The notes: generated from the sequence alone by a model not told the origin. A stretch of 64,000 nt of DNA from Ahaetulla prasina (GCF_028640845.1 NC_080542.1:67283064-67347063); one strand, 5' to 3'; positions 1 through 10,026 are shown, counted from the first letter of the stretch. A program made the numbers and translations.

Positions 1-45
1 TTCCCTATTCAGCTTTTTTCCTTCCAAAAAAAGCTGAATAGGGAA
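1..45. repeat. Near-perfect inverted repeat (hairpin)
   Basis: Bases 1-19 (TTCCCTATTCAGCTTTTTT) are the exact reverse complement of 27-45, with a seven-base loop. The arms are too short to assign to a family. It may be a MITE end cut by the window border or a chance palindrome. Confidence 0.8.
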
Positions 46-249
46 AATTATCTCATCACTAAACACAGAATTAAACTTCACTAAAAACCAGTTTTAGACC
101 AAAAGTCAGAAAGGGTATGTACACTCATGTTTGAATGTTCATCTTTCTAGCTAGCCAATAAGCCTTGCTGAATGTCACTTAACATAACAACAGAGTTGGA
201 AGGGACCTTGGAGGTCTTCTAGTCCAACCCCCTGCCCAGGCAGGAAACC

Positions 250-933
250 CTACACCATCTCAGTCAGATGGTTATCCAACATTTTCTTAAAAATTTCCAG
301 TGTTGGAGCATTCACAACTTCTGCAGGCAAGTTGTTCCACTTATTAATTGTTCTAACTGTCAGGAAATTTCTCCTTAGTTCTAAGTTGCTTCTTTTTTTG
401 ATCAGTTTCCACCCATTGCTTCTTGTTCTATCCTCAGGTGCTTTGGAGAACAGCCCGACTCCATCTTCTTTGTGCCAACCCCTGAGATATTGGAACACAA
501 CTATCATGTCTCCCCTAGTCCTTCTTTTTATTAAACTAGACATACCCAGTTCCTGCAACCGTTCTTCATATGTTTTAGCCTCCAGTCCCCTAATCATCTT
601 TGTTGCTCTTCTCTGCACTCTTTCTAGAGTCTCAACATCTTTTTTAAATCGTGGCGACCAAAACTGGATGCAATATTCCAAGTGTGGCCTTACCAAGGCA
701 TTATAAAGTGGTACTAACACTTCACATGATCTTGATTCTATCCCTCTGTTTATGCAGCCCAGAACTGTGTTGGCTTTTTTAGCAGCTGCTGCACACTGCT
801 GGCTCACATCTAAATGGTTATCCACTAGGACTCCAAGATCCCTCTCACAGGTACTATTGAGCAAGGTACCACATATACGGTACCGGTGCATTTTGTTTTT
901 TTGGCCTAAATGTAGAACCTTACTTTTTTTCAC
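250..933 (-). pseudogene. CR1 ORF2 C-terminal region
   Basis: This 227-residue frame continues ORF2 after the frame break near 920-933. It begins with [12 protein letters not shown] and holds [20 protein letters not shown], the usual post-RT thumb region of CR1. It ends at the natural stop after NHLTEMV. The same terminus is seen in copy 2 at 7595-7852, which supports this as the true C-terminus. Confidence 0.88.
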
Positions 934-2020
934 TGTTGAATTTCATTTTGTTAGATAGCGCCCAATGTTCAAGTCTGTCAAGATCTTTCTGTATCTTGAG
1001 CCTATCTTCTGGAGTGTTGTCTATTCCTGCCAGCTTGGTGTCATCTGCAAATTTGATGAGTTCCCCATCTATCCCCTCGTCCAAGTCATTGATGAAGATG
1101 TTGAAGAGTACTGGGCCTAAAACAGAGCTTTGGGGTACCCCGCTGCATACTTCCCTCCATGTGGATGTAGTTCCGTTGAGGACTACACGTTGAGTGTGGT
1201 TGGTCAGCCAGTTACGAATCCATCTGGTGGTGGTGCTGTCTAACCCACATTTTTCTACTTTATCTAGTAGTAGGTTATGGTCTACTTTATCAAATGCTTT
1301 ACTGAAGTCCAAGTAAATTATATCGACAGCATTCCTCTGGTCTACTAATTTTGTCATTTTGTCAAAGAATGCGATAGGATTAGTCTGGCATGATCTGTTT
1401 TTGACAAACCCATGTTGGCTTTTGGTTATTACTTTGTTTGCTTCTAGGTGTTCGGTGATTCGTTGTTTGATTATCTTTTCCAGAATCTTCCCCGGTATTG
1501 AGGTCAGGCTGATAGGTCTGTAGTTTCCTGGATCTGTTTTTTTTCCTTTTTTGAAGATGGGAACTACATCAGCTCTTTTCCAGTCCTCTGGCAGCTCCCC
1601 TGTGCTCCAGGATCTTTGAAAGATATAGTTCAGTGGTTCTGAAATCACGTCTGCCAGTTTCTTCAGAACCTTGGGGTGTAATCCATCCGGTCCTGGTGAT
1701 TTGAACTCGTCTAGGGTAGACAGGTGTTCAATTACCATTTTCTTCCCTATTTTAACTTGTGTTTCTAATCTGTTTTTTGTAGTGCTGTTTTTGATAGGTT
1801 GGATTGTTTTTTCCTTTTGTGTAAAGACAGATGCAAAATATGAGTTAAGTAGATCTGCTTTCTCCCTGTTGCTTGTCATCTTCTTGCCACTTTCTCCCAG
1901 CAATGGGCCAATTGTTTCCTTGACTTTTTTCTTGTTTTTAACATGTTGGAAGAAGCATTTTTTGTTATTTTTTACTTTTGTCACAAGCCTTTGTTCATTG
2001 TGAGCCTTAGCTTTCCTCAC
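920..2020 (-). pseudogene. CR1 reverse transcriptase domain
   Basis: The 366-residue frame covers the RT fingers and palm. Visible landmarks are the SPGPDGLHPKVLK segment, NYRPISLTSIPGKILEKII, LDFSKAFDKVDH (first catalytic Asp, motif A) and [31 protein letters not shown], the F-A-D-D active site, is at about residues 324-327 (DNA near 1040-1051). All three catalytic aspartates are present. The frame is lost close to 920 in a T-rich run and continues in another frame as the C-terminal part. Confidence 0.92.
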
Positions 2021-2035
2021 TTCATCTTTACAGGC

Positions 2036-2602
2036 TCAGGCTATTTGCTGATATTCTGCCTTAGTTATTTGCCCCTCTTTCCATTTTTTATATTTGTCCT
2101 TTTTGTCTTTCAATTTGTCAGATAGTTCTTTATGCATCCATGCTGGTTTCTTTTGAGATCTATTATTTTTCTTCTTCATTGGTATTGTGTTAGACTGCGC
2201 TTTTATAATCTCACTTTTCAAAATTTCCCAAGCTTCTTGAGTCGTTTTCCCCCTGAGGATTCTCATGCATTGAATCCTTCTCAAGCTCTCTCTAAGTTTA
2301 CTGAAATTAGTTCTCTTGAAGTCCAAGACTCTAGTTTGACTTTGTTCTACTACTTGTATTTGCTTAATGTCGAATTCCAATATTGCGTGGTCACTTGCCC
2401 CCAAGGTTCCTGTAGCTTCAACACCTTCTATCATTTCATCTCTCTTAGTGAGAATTAAGTCCAGTATTACTGATCCCCTTGTCGCCTTCTCTATTTTTTG
2501 GGAAACAAAGTTGTCTGCTAGGTTTGTTAGGAACCTGTTGGATCTTCCACTTGGTGCAGAGTTTGTTTCCCAGTTGATGTCAGGGTAGTTAAAATCCCCC
2601 AT
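2036..2602 (-). pseudogene. CR1 endonuclease C-terminal part and linker
   Basis: The 188-residue frame opens with MGDFNYPDINWE, the D/N-rich motif of APE-type LINE endonucleases. SDHAILEF, holding the catalytic SDH motif, follows about 90 residues in. The rest is the basic linker towards the reverse transcriptase. The frame ends at a TGA (minus strand) that reads CGA in the second copy in this window, so it is a point lesion in a longer ORF2. Upstream endonuclease residues continue in a shifted frame past the 22-bp duplication. Confidence 0.88.
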
Positions 2603-2634
2603 TACTACTGTGATGTGCTTCCTACATACCTTAG

Positions 2635-2678
2635 TTAGCTGACTAGCAAAAAGTTCTTAGCTGACTAGCAAAAAGTTC
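2635..2678. repeat. 22-bp tandem duplication in CR1 copy 1
   Basis: Bases 2635-2656 and 2657-2678 are identical 22-mers (TTAGCTGACTAGCAAAAAGT plus TC). Since 22 is not a multiple of three, this shifts the endonuclease frame of the LINE. It looks like replication slippage after insertion. Confidence 0.9.
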
Positions 2679-2950
2679 ATCTACTTCTTCTGTTTGGTTG
2701 GGTGGCCTATAGTATAGACCTATGGCAATATCGTTTTTCACCCCTTTTATATTAACCAAATACATTCAAGATGATACATTCAAGATGATTCAAGACTTAT
2801 CTTGGTTCCTTGCCATTAAAAGCTTCTGCTTCGTTATTCAATTATTTCTTCAAAGTGCTGATCATTGGATCTCGCTTGGAAGAACTGCAACAAGGGAGTA
2901 TTTACTCCCAACAGCAGTGTAAAAAGCTTAAAACAAACCTTCCCCTTTAA

Positions 2951-3230
2951 GAAAGTCAAGAAGACTTGGGAAATTTATATGAAATGAGAAGATGCAATGT
3001 TGTAGTCATTGGTTAATTAAAAGATTAATTGAATAAGGTATTTGTATATATATCCACATGGAGGTAATGTAAGATTAGATGATTTAAAGATACTTCTATG
3101 TTTAAACTGTACAAAGGATGTGTAACCACCCCACCGACACATTGTAATTGGATTGAATATGCTTTTATGTTTGTTTGTTATAAAAAATAAAAAAATTATA
3201 TATAATAATAAAAAAAAGAAAGTCAAGAAG
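2951..3230 (+). mobile_element. L1-like LINE 3' end with target duplication
   Basis: The 13-mer GAAAGTCAAGAAG occurs at 2951-2963 and again at 3218-3230, and both copies are preceded by AA. Between them lies about 254 bp with no reading frame. It ends in an A-rich stretch (3181-3217), as expected of a short 5'-truncated LINE 3' untranslated region inserted by target-primed reverse transcription. Its style resembles the L1 3' end at about 50.4-50.6 kb. The family call is an inference; the target duplication is direct. Confidence 0.7.
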
Positions 3231-3398
3231 AAGAAAACCTCTGAGAAGCTCCGGAACCGGAAGTATTGCCAAGAATGTAATAAGGGTTAATGGAAAGGCA
3301 GTTTCTGCAAGCAGGGCAATAAAGCTTAGGCTAGGAAGCAACACCAGAAAGTTGTAAATCTTTACAGGATTAATCCTGTAAAGTGAAAAAAACAAAAG

Positions 3399-3492
3399 GA
3401 GATTTCTTCTAACAACCGGTTCTATCGAACTGCTTAGAAAGTTAACAACCAGTTCTAGCGAACCAGTGCATACCGTTAGAATCCCACCCCTG
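3399..3492 (-). mobile_element. hAT-like nonautonomous element fragment
   Basis: Read on the minus strand the segment begins CAGGGGTGGGATTC, a hAT-style CAG-start terminus. It then shows alternating ACCGGTT/AACCGGT-like blocks that resemble the element at 14738-14905. The other end is not visible. Gypsy-1 is inserted at this terminus, and its CTGCC target duplication includes the terminal CTG. Confidence 0.45.
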
Positions 3493-3494
3493 CC

Positions 3495-3684
3495 TGTTAA
3501 GTTCTGGAAGTAACGAGGCTGGAGACCAGGGTAGTGACAACAGCTCTTTAATATAGGGTGAACCCAGCAACAGGCTGGGGGAAAAACCTCTCCTTTTATA
3601 CAGTTCTGCTGGAGGCTTCGTCCAATCAGCAACGTGCTGATTTCCCGCTCAAATATTTAAAGGCACAAACATGAATACATAACA
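3495..3684 (-). repeat. Gypsy-1 3' LTR
   Basis: This 190-bp LTR has the same sequence as the 5' LTR. It starts TG and ends CA. Its TATA motif is at about 3592-3601 (minus strand). Confidence 0.95.
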
Positions 3685-3699
3685 CTCCTCCCCTCCCAG
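3685..3699 (-). promoter_or_regulatory. Gypsy-1 polypurine tract
   Basis: The minus strand reads TGGGAGGGGAGGAG directly before the 3' LTR. This is the expected plus-strand primer of an LTR element. Confidence 0.8.
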
Positions 3700-4020
3700 A
3701 AAACACTTTGCCTCTATTTACATTTTATTTACATGTTATTTTTCGACGTAGTCACGCAAATAACCTGGGCGTCTCCTAGTTCTTTCAGACCTGCGCGGTT
3801 CAGTCCTGGGTGGTGTTTTGAGCTGTTCGGAGGGTCTGTTTTCTCCTCCCAGCTCTTTCTCTAAGCCATCGGGCCCTGGATTATTTACAGATTCTTTCTT
3901 GGCCATCCGCCCTGGATTACTTTTGTCATTTTCCTGTTGTTTCTCTGAACCTGATGGCGCCGCTGGACCTCCGGGACCTCAGCTAAGTCTTGCGCCTCCC
4001 GGTCATGGTCAGCTGTGGGT
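3700..4020 (-). other. Gypsy-1 untranslated region after pol
   Basis: This is about 320 bp between the pol stop and the polypurine tract. No motif-bearing frame is seen on the element's coding strand. Short plus-strand frames here have no supporting motif. Confidence 0.6.
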
Positions 4021-5964
4021 TCAAATAAGGAGGTCATAATTTATTTCCTGTGGCTTAGGTTGTTCAGTTATTCGTCTCCTTATCTGATCTATGTGGCGCC
4101 CATACTCGGTTGTCCTGTAATTCAACCAAGTATGACTTTGGACCGTTGTTTTATTATTTGCCCTGCGAGCCAACTTGGGCCGTCCCCGTAGTTGCGGGCC
4201 CACACTGTCGCCTATGCCCAATTCCCTTGTTTTGTCTATTTCCTTGTAACCCTCTGGTGTGTAATGGGGACTCAAACGGTCAAGTGGGCACCGGAGTTTC
4301 CGTCCCATCAATAGTTCGGCTGGGCTTCTGCCTGTAGCAGTGCTTGGGGTTCTGTGCTGAACGGCTAGAAAGAAGTCTATTTTTGTTTGCCAGTCACCTG
4401 GCTTGAGCCTGGACAATGCCTCCTTAGCGCTCCGGACGGAACGCTCTGCAAGGCCATTCGACGCAGGGTGGAAAGGCGCAGAGAGGGCATGTCGGATGCC
4501 CTCCTCTGCCAAGTATTCTTCGAACTGGGCTGCCGTGAATTGCGGCCCGTTGTCGGACACCAGAGTGTCAGGCAACCCGTGGGTTGCGAATAAGTGGCGC
4601 AGGGCTGCGATTACTGCCTCGGCCGTAGTGGATTTCATAAGTATGATCTCCAACCATTTAGAGAATGCGTCGACAACCACTAGGAAAGTTTGGCCATGGA
4701 AAGGGCCAGCAAAATCAATGTGTATTCTTGACCAGGGCCCTTGGGGTTTTTCCCATTCCCTGACTGGGGCCGTTGGAGGTAGGGGTCTGGACTCTTGGCA
4801 AGCCTGGCATTTCCCTACCCTCTCAGCAATCTCTGAATCCATGAGTGGCCACCACACATAGCTTCTTGCTAGCCCCTTCATGCGGACGATCCCTGGGTGG
4901 CCCTCGTGGAGGAGGTCCAGTACCTTTTCCCTTAATTTATCGGGGATTACTACCCGATCACCCCATAACAGGCACCCCCCTTGAGCCGAGAGCTCATCCC
5001 TTTTTTTAACAAACTCCTTAAAACGTTCGCCCGGCGCAGCGGGCCACCCTCTTTGTACCCAACCGAGTACAGTCCTTAACATAATGTCCCGGTATGATGC
5101 CCGAGCCACTTCCTTAGACGTGACTGGGCCAGAGTCCAAGGAGTCAATAAGCAGGATAGGCGTCCCCGGCGTGGGGTCTTCGATGGCCCCTGGCAGTGGG
5201 CATCTGCTTAACGCGTCTGCATGCCCCACTTCTTTCCCTGGCCGATGATGCAGCTTGTACGAATAAGCGGCTAAGAAAATAGTCCATCGGGTCAAGCGTG
5301 GCGAAAGTGCCACAGGCGTTGGGCGGTCGCCAGCCAGTATCCCTAGTAGCGGTCTGTGGTCAGTCACGATTTCAAAATCCCGCCCAAAGACATATTCGTG
5401 GAATTTTTTAACCCCTGACACAATGGCTAGTGCTTCTTTATCTAATTGGCTGTAATTTCTCTCTGGGGAGGACATCGTTCTAGAGTAAAAAGCTATAGGG
5501 GCTTCTGTGCCGTTTGGAAGTCTATGGCTGAGTACAGCCCCCACCCCATAAGGGGCGGCATCGCAGACCAGCACTAGGGGCAATGAGTTGTGGTATTGGA
5601 TGAGCAGGCTATCACTTGAGAGCAGGTTCTTTACTGCCTCAAAAGCCCTGTTTTCCGACTTTCCCCAAGACCAAACAGTATTTTTCCCTAACAGTCTATG
5701 CAGCGGTTCGGCAACGGTCGCTTTGTTCTTTAAAAAGACCGCGTAAAAATTTACTAACCCCAGGAATGCCTGCAGCTCTGCTTTGTTTTTGGGCGCTGGA
5801 GCCTCTCTAATTGCCTTGACCTTGCTCTCAGTAGGGTGAATTCCTTTCTTGTCTATCCGGTAGCCCAAGAACTCGACGGATTCGACCCTATCTGGCATTT
5901 GTTTACCTTGACTTTTAATCCGCTGTCCGGAAAATGCCCAAACCTTTCTTAAACGCCTCCCCAA
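4021..5964 (-). pseudogene. Gypsy-1 RT end, RNase H and integrase
   Basis: This is the longest open stretch in the window (647 residues). It holds the RT connection FLGYRIDKKGI at residue 32 onward. RNase H follows with LVCDAAPYGVG (D135), DKEALA (E177), TDHRPL (D202) and HADALSR (D250). The integrase zinc finger uses H353/H356 with C386 and C389. The catalytic triad is D417, D471 and E507, and the last two are exactly 35 residues apart (DD35E). A GPY-like C-terminal region is degraded. The integrase triad is intact, but the upstream frameshifts mean it cannot be made as part of a normal polyprotein. Confidence 0.93.
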
Positions 5965-6008
5965 TTCCTCTATGTTTTCCCTGAAATTAGGACATCATCA
6001 AGTAGGAA

Positions 6009-6344
6009 CTACCCTGGGAGCCCCTGTAGAAGACGTTCCATTAGGTTTTGGAACAGCCCTGGTGCCACACTCACCCCAAATTGCAATCGGGTGCACTTGA
6101 AGGCCCCCCTGTGCGTTACAATCGTTTGGGCTTCGGCTGTGCGGGCGTCTATGGGCAGTTGTTGGTAGGCTTGGGCCAAGTCTAACTTTGCAAAGACTTG
6201 CCCTCGCCCCAAAGAGTGCAGCAGATGTTGCACCACTGGAACCGGGTAAGCGCTCTTCTGTAAGGCTTTGTTAAGCGTCGCCTTGTAGTCAGCGCAAATT
6301 CTAATTGACCCGTCTGGTTTTATTGGGTGACGATTGCCTCCCAC
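6009..6344 (-). pseudogene. Gypsy-1 RT palm, first part
   Basis: The frame carries IKPDGSIRICADYKATLNK, YPVPVVQHLLHSLGRGQVFAKLDLAQAYQQLP (the first catalytic Asp, in KLDLA) and LQFGVSVAPGLFQNLME. It ends in a stop at the next block. Just beyond, the active site reads LLDDV in place of the usual YxDD text, with a stop codon three residues upstream. This fits single-base losses around 5990-6010. Confidence 0.88.
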
Positions 6345-6922
6345 TTTGCGTGATCGACTGGCACCAAAATCCCCTGATTTATGAGCTTATCTAGCTCCTT
6401 ATCGATTTTTGGTTTTAGGGCAAAAGGGACTCTCCTCGCCTTAAGCCGAATGGGAGCTACCTGGGGGTCTAAGTTGAAGGAAATAGGGGTCCCCTTGTAC
6501 TTGCCCAGGCAGTCCTTGAAGACATCTTCGAACTCGTTAAAGAGAATGTCTTTCAGGTTACAGTCACTTTTGTAGATGCCAGTCACTCCCATGCCCAGGG
6601 CACGAAACCAGTCTAGTCCCAACAGACTGGGCAGGGTTCCTTCAACGATCGTGATGGGCAGGGTCTTCCTATGTGGTCCATACTCGACTCGGACGGAGGT
6701 GGTCCCTCGAACAGGGATGCGATTCCCCTGGTAGTCATGGATTCGCAGCCGTTGTGCTTGCAGGTGGCGCTTCGCGACTGACGGCAGTGACTTCGCCAAA
6801 GTGTCCCAGGACATGATGGTGATCGCTGATCCCGTGTCTACTTCGAGCCGGCACCGTACTCCCTCTATTTTTGGTCTGGTGAAGATCTTCTTCTCCACTG
6901 GTCGAGGCGCGCCTATGACCAC
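6320..6922 (-). pseudogene. Gypsy-1 protease and RT N-terminus
   Basis: The 200-residue frame has the retropepsin active site in RLEVDTGSAITIMSW (D-T-G) and the second protease landmark SLLGLDWF. After a linker come the RT opening residues LKPKIDKELDKLINQGILVPV. The frame is lost at about 6330, just where the WxxPIV block of Gypsy RT is expected. The following RT part lies in another frame. Confidence 0.88.
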
Positions 6923-7076
6923 AGTCGCTTGGTTTGAATCCGCTTTTTGTTTGAGCCAATCGCGGGTCGCCTTGCCGATTCCGCGCCTGATTGGCCGATT
7001 TGAATTTTCGCGGAAGGTTGGGCCGCCGACAAACTTGAGCTAGGTGCCCTTCTTTCCGCACCGACATGTCGCGTCC

Positions 7077-7515
7077 TTAAATTTGCAGCGTTGGCGCTGG
7101 TGTTGACCACCGCAGCTTCCGTGACTCGCCTCGGTCCCCTTTGTCGCGTTTCTCGGTTCTGCAGACCCCTTCCTCATCTTCACCGTCGGATTCGGTCTGA
7201 ACCTCCTCCTGGTGCACTGGGGTTGTCTTCGCGCTTGCTTTAAGTGGGACCGGCTTTTGCAGGGTCTCCGCCGCTTGGGTGGACATTTCATGTGCTCTGG
7301 CTTCGTCCAGAGCGTTGGCCAGCGTCAGGTTGCTCTTTGCTAGCAGCCGTCGCCGCAAACGGATATCTCGGACCCCTCGGATGAGTTGCTCGAGGAGCAC
7401 CTCGTCTAGGTCGCGGTATCCGCAGTCCTTGGACGCTTTTCTTAGGGCGGCCATGTAGTCACCGATGGATTCGCCCTCCATCTGTCTTCGCTTTCCGAAT
7501 TCAAACCGCCTCACG
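7077..7515 (-). pseudogene. Gypsy-1 gag, C-terminal part and nucleocapsid start
   Basis: This frame resumes gag after the nested CR1. It begins YVRRFEFGKRRQMEGESIGDY and runs through LDEVLLEQLIRGVRDIRLRRRLL, matching the same region of Gypsy-2 (39155-39415). An acidic stretch (ESDGEDEEG) follows. The zinc knuckle is split: CRCGKKG lies in a neighbouring frame ending near 7040, and GHLAQVC in the frame that begins at about 7067. A frameshift near 7060 has therefore broken the CCHC motif, and one residue between the first cysteines also seems missing. Confidence 0.85.
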
Positions 7516-7594
7516 TATTTAACATAACATAACATCAGAGTTGGAAGGGACCTTGGAGGCCTTCTAGTCCAACCCCCTGCCCAGGCAGGAAACC

Positions 7595-7852
7595 CTACAC
7601 CATCTCAGTCAGATGGTTATCCAACATTTTCTTAAAAATTTCCAGTGTTGGAGCATTCACAACTTCTGAAGGCAAGTCGTTCCACTTATTAATTGTTCTA
7701 ACTGTCAGGAAATTTCTCCTTAGTTCTAAGTTGCTTCTTTCCTTGATCAGTTTCCACCCATTGCTTCTTGTTCTACCCTCAGGTGCTCTGGAGAACAGCC
7801 CAACTCCCACTTCTCTGTGGCAGCCCCTGAGATATTGGAACACTGCTATCAT
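7595..7852 (-). pseudogene. CR1 copy 2 ORF2 C-terminus
   Basis: This 85-residue frame is nearly identical to the end of copy 1 and has the same terminal NHLTEMV. It is separated from the RT by frameshifts near 7860-8190. Confidence 0.85.
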
Positions 7853-8193
7853 GTCTCCCTAGTCCTTCTTTTGTTAAACTAGACATACCCAGTTCCTGCA
7901 ACTGCTCTTCATATGTTTTATCCTCCAGTCCCTAATCATCTTTGTTGCTCTTCTCTGCACTCTTTCTAGAGTCTCAACATCTTTTACATCGTGGCACCAA
8001 AACTGGATGCAATATTCCAAGTGTGGCCTTACCAAGGCATTATAAAGTGGTACTAGCACTTCACGTGATCTTGATTCTATCCTCTGTTTATGCAGCCCAG
8101 AACTGTGTTGGCTTTTTAACAGCTGCTGCACACTGCTGGCTCATATCTAGATGGTTATCCACTAGGACTCCAAGATCCCTCTCACAGGTACTA

Positions 8194-8586
8194 CTATTGA
8201 GCAAGGTACCACATATACAGTACTGGTGCATTTTGTTTTTGGCCTAAATGTAAAACCTTACTTTTTTTACTGTTGAATTTCATTTTGTTAGATAGCGCCC
8301 AATGTTCAAGTCTGTCAAGATCTTTCTGTATCTTGAGCCTATCTTCTGGAGTGTTGGCTATTCCTGCCAGCTTGGTGTCATCTGCAAATTTGATGAGTTC
8401 CCCATCTATCCCCTCGTCCAAGTCATTGATGAAGATGTTGAAGAGTACTGGGCCTAAAACAGAGCCTTGGGGTACTCCACTGCATACTTCCCTCCATGTG
8501 GATGTAGTTCCGTTGAGGACTACACGTTGAGTGCGGTTGGTCAGCCAGTTATGAATCCATCTGGTGGTGCTGTGTCTAACCCACAT
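8194..8586 (-). pseudogene. CR1 copy 2 RT active-site fragment
   Basis: The frame holds [20 protein letters not shown] and [11 protein letters not shown] (F-A-D-D catalytic site), then [19 protein letters not shown]. The upstream RT half is in other frames owing to one-base deletions between about 8650 and 8990. Confidence 0.88.
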
Positions 8587-8990
8587 TTTTCTACTTTTTC
8601 TAGTAGTAAATTATGGTCTACTTTATCAAATACTTCATTGAAGTCCAAGTAAATTATATCGACAGCATTCCTCTGGTCCACTAATTCTGTCACTTTGTCA
8701 AAGAATGCGATAAGATTAGTCTGGCATGATCTGTTTTGACAAACCCATGTTGGCTTTTGGTTATTACTTTGTTTGCTTCTAGGTGTTCGTGATTCGTTGC
8801 TTGATTATCTTTTCCAGAATCTTCCCGGTATTGAGGTCAGACTGATAGGTCTGTAGTTTCCTGGATCTGTTTTTTTCCTTTTTGAAGATGGGAACTACAT
8901 CAGCTCTTTTCCAGTCCTCTGGCAGCTCCCTGTGCTCCAGGATCTTTGAAAGATATAGTTCAGTGGTTCTGAGATCTCGCCTGCCAGTTC

Positions 8991-9440
8991 CTACAGAACC
9001 TTGGGGTGTAATCCATCCGGTCCTGGTGATTTGAACTCGTCTAAGGTAGACAGGTGTTCACTTACCATTTTCTTGCCTATTTTAACTTGTGTTTCTAATC
9101 TGTTTTTGTAGTGCTGTTTTGATAGGTTGGATTGTTTTTCCTTTTGTGTAAAGACAGATGCAAAATATGAGTTAAGTAGATCTGCTTTCTCCCTGTTGCT
9201 TGTCATCTTCTTGCCACTTTCTCCCAGCAATGGGCCAATTGTTTCCTTGACTTTTTTCTTGTTTTTAACATGTTGGAAGAAGCTTTTTTTATTATTTTTT
9301 ACTTTTGTCGCTAGCCTTTGTTCATTGTGAGCCTTAGCTTTCCTCACTTCATCTTTACAGGCTCGGGCTATTTGCTGATATTCTGCCTTAGTTATTTGCC
9401 CCTCTTTCCACTTTTTATATTTGTCCTTTTTGTCTTTCAA
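8991..9440 (-). pseudogene. CR1 copy 2 linker and RT start
   Basis: The 149-residue frame runs from the basic linker (KDKKDKYKKWKEGQITKAEY) to FKSPGPDGLHPKVL at the RT entrance. It reads through IARACKDEV, the site where copy 1 has a stop, and so shows the ancestral codon. Confidence 0.85.
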
Positions 9441-9452
9441 TTTGTCAGATAG

Positions 9453-9734
9453 TTATTTGATAGATAGATATTTGGACGGCGTTGGCGCGAAGTGGTTCCT
9501 TAGTAAAGTCTGTAGAGTTGGCCACGACACTGATTGTAGCGGCGTTGGCTCTGCCAGGGCTTCCGCGATATCAATGACCTCCGGACCGCAGTGACTTAAG
9601 AAATAAGCCCTTTTCCGGTTATCTGGAACTCCTTGCAGTTCGTTGGCTTCTAGAAAACTTTCGAAACGGGTCATATACATTCCCCATTTCTCTTTAGCCG
9701 GGTCAAACGGTGCGGGCGGAGTGTAACTGGCCAT
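9453..9734 (-). pseudogene. Gypsy-1 gag, N-terminal part (cut by CR1)
   Basis: The frame starts MASYTPPAPFDPAKEKW, about 100 bp inside the 5' LTR, which fits a gag start. It continues with a capsid-like stretch, RFESFLEANELQG and NRKRAYFLSHCGPEVIDI. The Gypsy-2 gag at 38962 carries the same KRAYFLS core. After APTPSKY the frame enters the nested CR1 at 9468. The rest of gag resumes beyond the CR1 at 7515. The interruption is an insertion, so this copy cannot make an intact Gag. Confidence 0.85.
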
Positions 9735-9811
9735 CTCCGCTTTTCTGCCCTGTGTTTGCTGGGTTCGGGTCTGTCGTGCTTCAGCTCGGTTCTGGTTCTC
9801 CTTAGCCTCGA

Positions 9812-9831
9812 GATCCCACCTTCATCGCCAG
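9812..9831 (-). promoter_or_regulatory. Gypsy-1 tRNA primer-binding site
   Basis: Immediately inside the 5' LTR the minus strand reads TGGCGATGAAGGTGGGATCT after one spacer base. Gypsy-2 has the closely related TGGCGACGAAGG at the same place (38861). The leading TGG pairs with a tRNA CCA end. I do not name the tRNA. Confidence 0.75.
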
Positions 9832-10021
9832 TGTTAAGTTCTGGAAGTAACGAGGCTGGAGACCAGGGTAGTGACAACAGCTCTTTAATATAGGGTGAAC
9901 CCAGCAACAGGCTGGGGGAAAAACCTCTCCTTTTATACAGTTCTGCTGGAGGCTTCGTCCAATCAGCAACGTGCTGATTTCCCGCTCAAATATTTAAAGG
10001 CACAAACATGAATACATAACA
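9832..10021 (-). repeat. Gypsy-1 5' LTR
   Basis: This is the upstream LTR in the element's minus orientation. It holds a CCAAT-type GATTGG, a TATA box (GTATAAAAGG on the minus strand, near 9929-9938) and an ATTAAAG polyadenylation-like motif downstream. Transcription would run leftwards. It is identical to 3495-3684. Confidence 0.95.
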
Positions 10022-10026
10022 CTGCC

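Larger units (their letters stand above)
180..2760 (-). mobile_element. CR1-clade LINE, copy 1, 5'-truncated
   Basis: This is a non-LTR retrotransposon read on the minus strand. Its 3' end lies at about 180, with the CR1-type terminal text ending in CCAACTCTGTTGTTATG and a short TAACA-like tail. Its coding part runs leftwards from about 2740. The order is end of the endonuclease domain, linker, reverse transcriptase and C-terminal region. The lesions are few: a 22-bp tandem duplication near 2657, a TGA stop near 2034, and a one-base frame break near 925. Copy 2 (7521-9468) has an arginine codon at the TGA position, so that stop looks like a CpG transition. The 5' part of the element is missing. 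Confidence 0.93.
7521..9468 (-). mobile_element. CR1-clade LINE, copy 2, nested in Gypsy-1 gag
   Basis: This is the same CR1 family as copy 1, truncated in the endonuclease-RT linker. The TATTT flanks (7516-7520 and 9469-9473) fit a short target duplication, and the gag codons either side read on across it. Compared with copy 1 there are many one-base losses, mostly in runs of a single base (for example in TTCCCC and TTTTT tracts). The RT is therefore split into several frames (8991-9440, 8194-8586, 7874-8131, 7595-7852). It inserted after Gypsy-1. Confidence 0.93.
3490..10026 (-). mobile_element. Gypsy-1: full-length Ty3/Gypsy LTR retrotransposon
   Basis: The element proper is 3495-10021, in minus orientation, flanked by the 5-bp target duplication CTGCC at 3490-3494 and 10022-10026. 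Two 190-bp LTRs (TGTTAAG...CATAACA on the plus strand) are identical by eye along their whole length. On the minus strand the order is LTR, primer site, gag, protease, RT, RNase H, integrase, untranslated tail, purine tract, LTR, which is the Ty3/Gypsy order. The coding interior is dead: frameshifts lie at the zinc knuckle, at the RT start and at the RT active site, and a CR1 sits in gag. Nothing envelope-like is seen. Confidence 0.95.

Noticed and set aside
3818..5810. Plus-strand frames inside Gypsy-1
   Set aside because: All lie opposite the minus-strand RNase H/integrase or its untranslated tail and show no motif.
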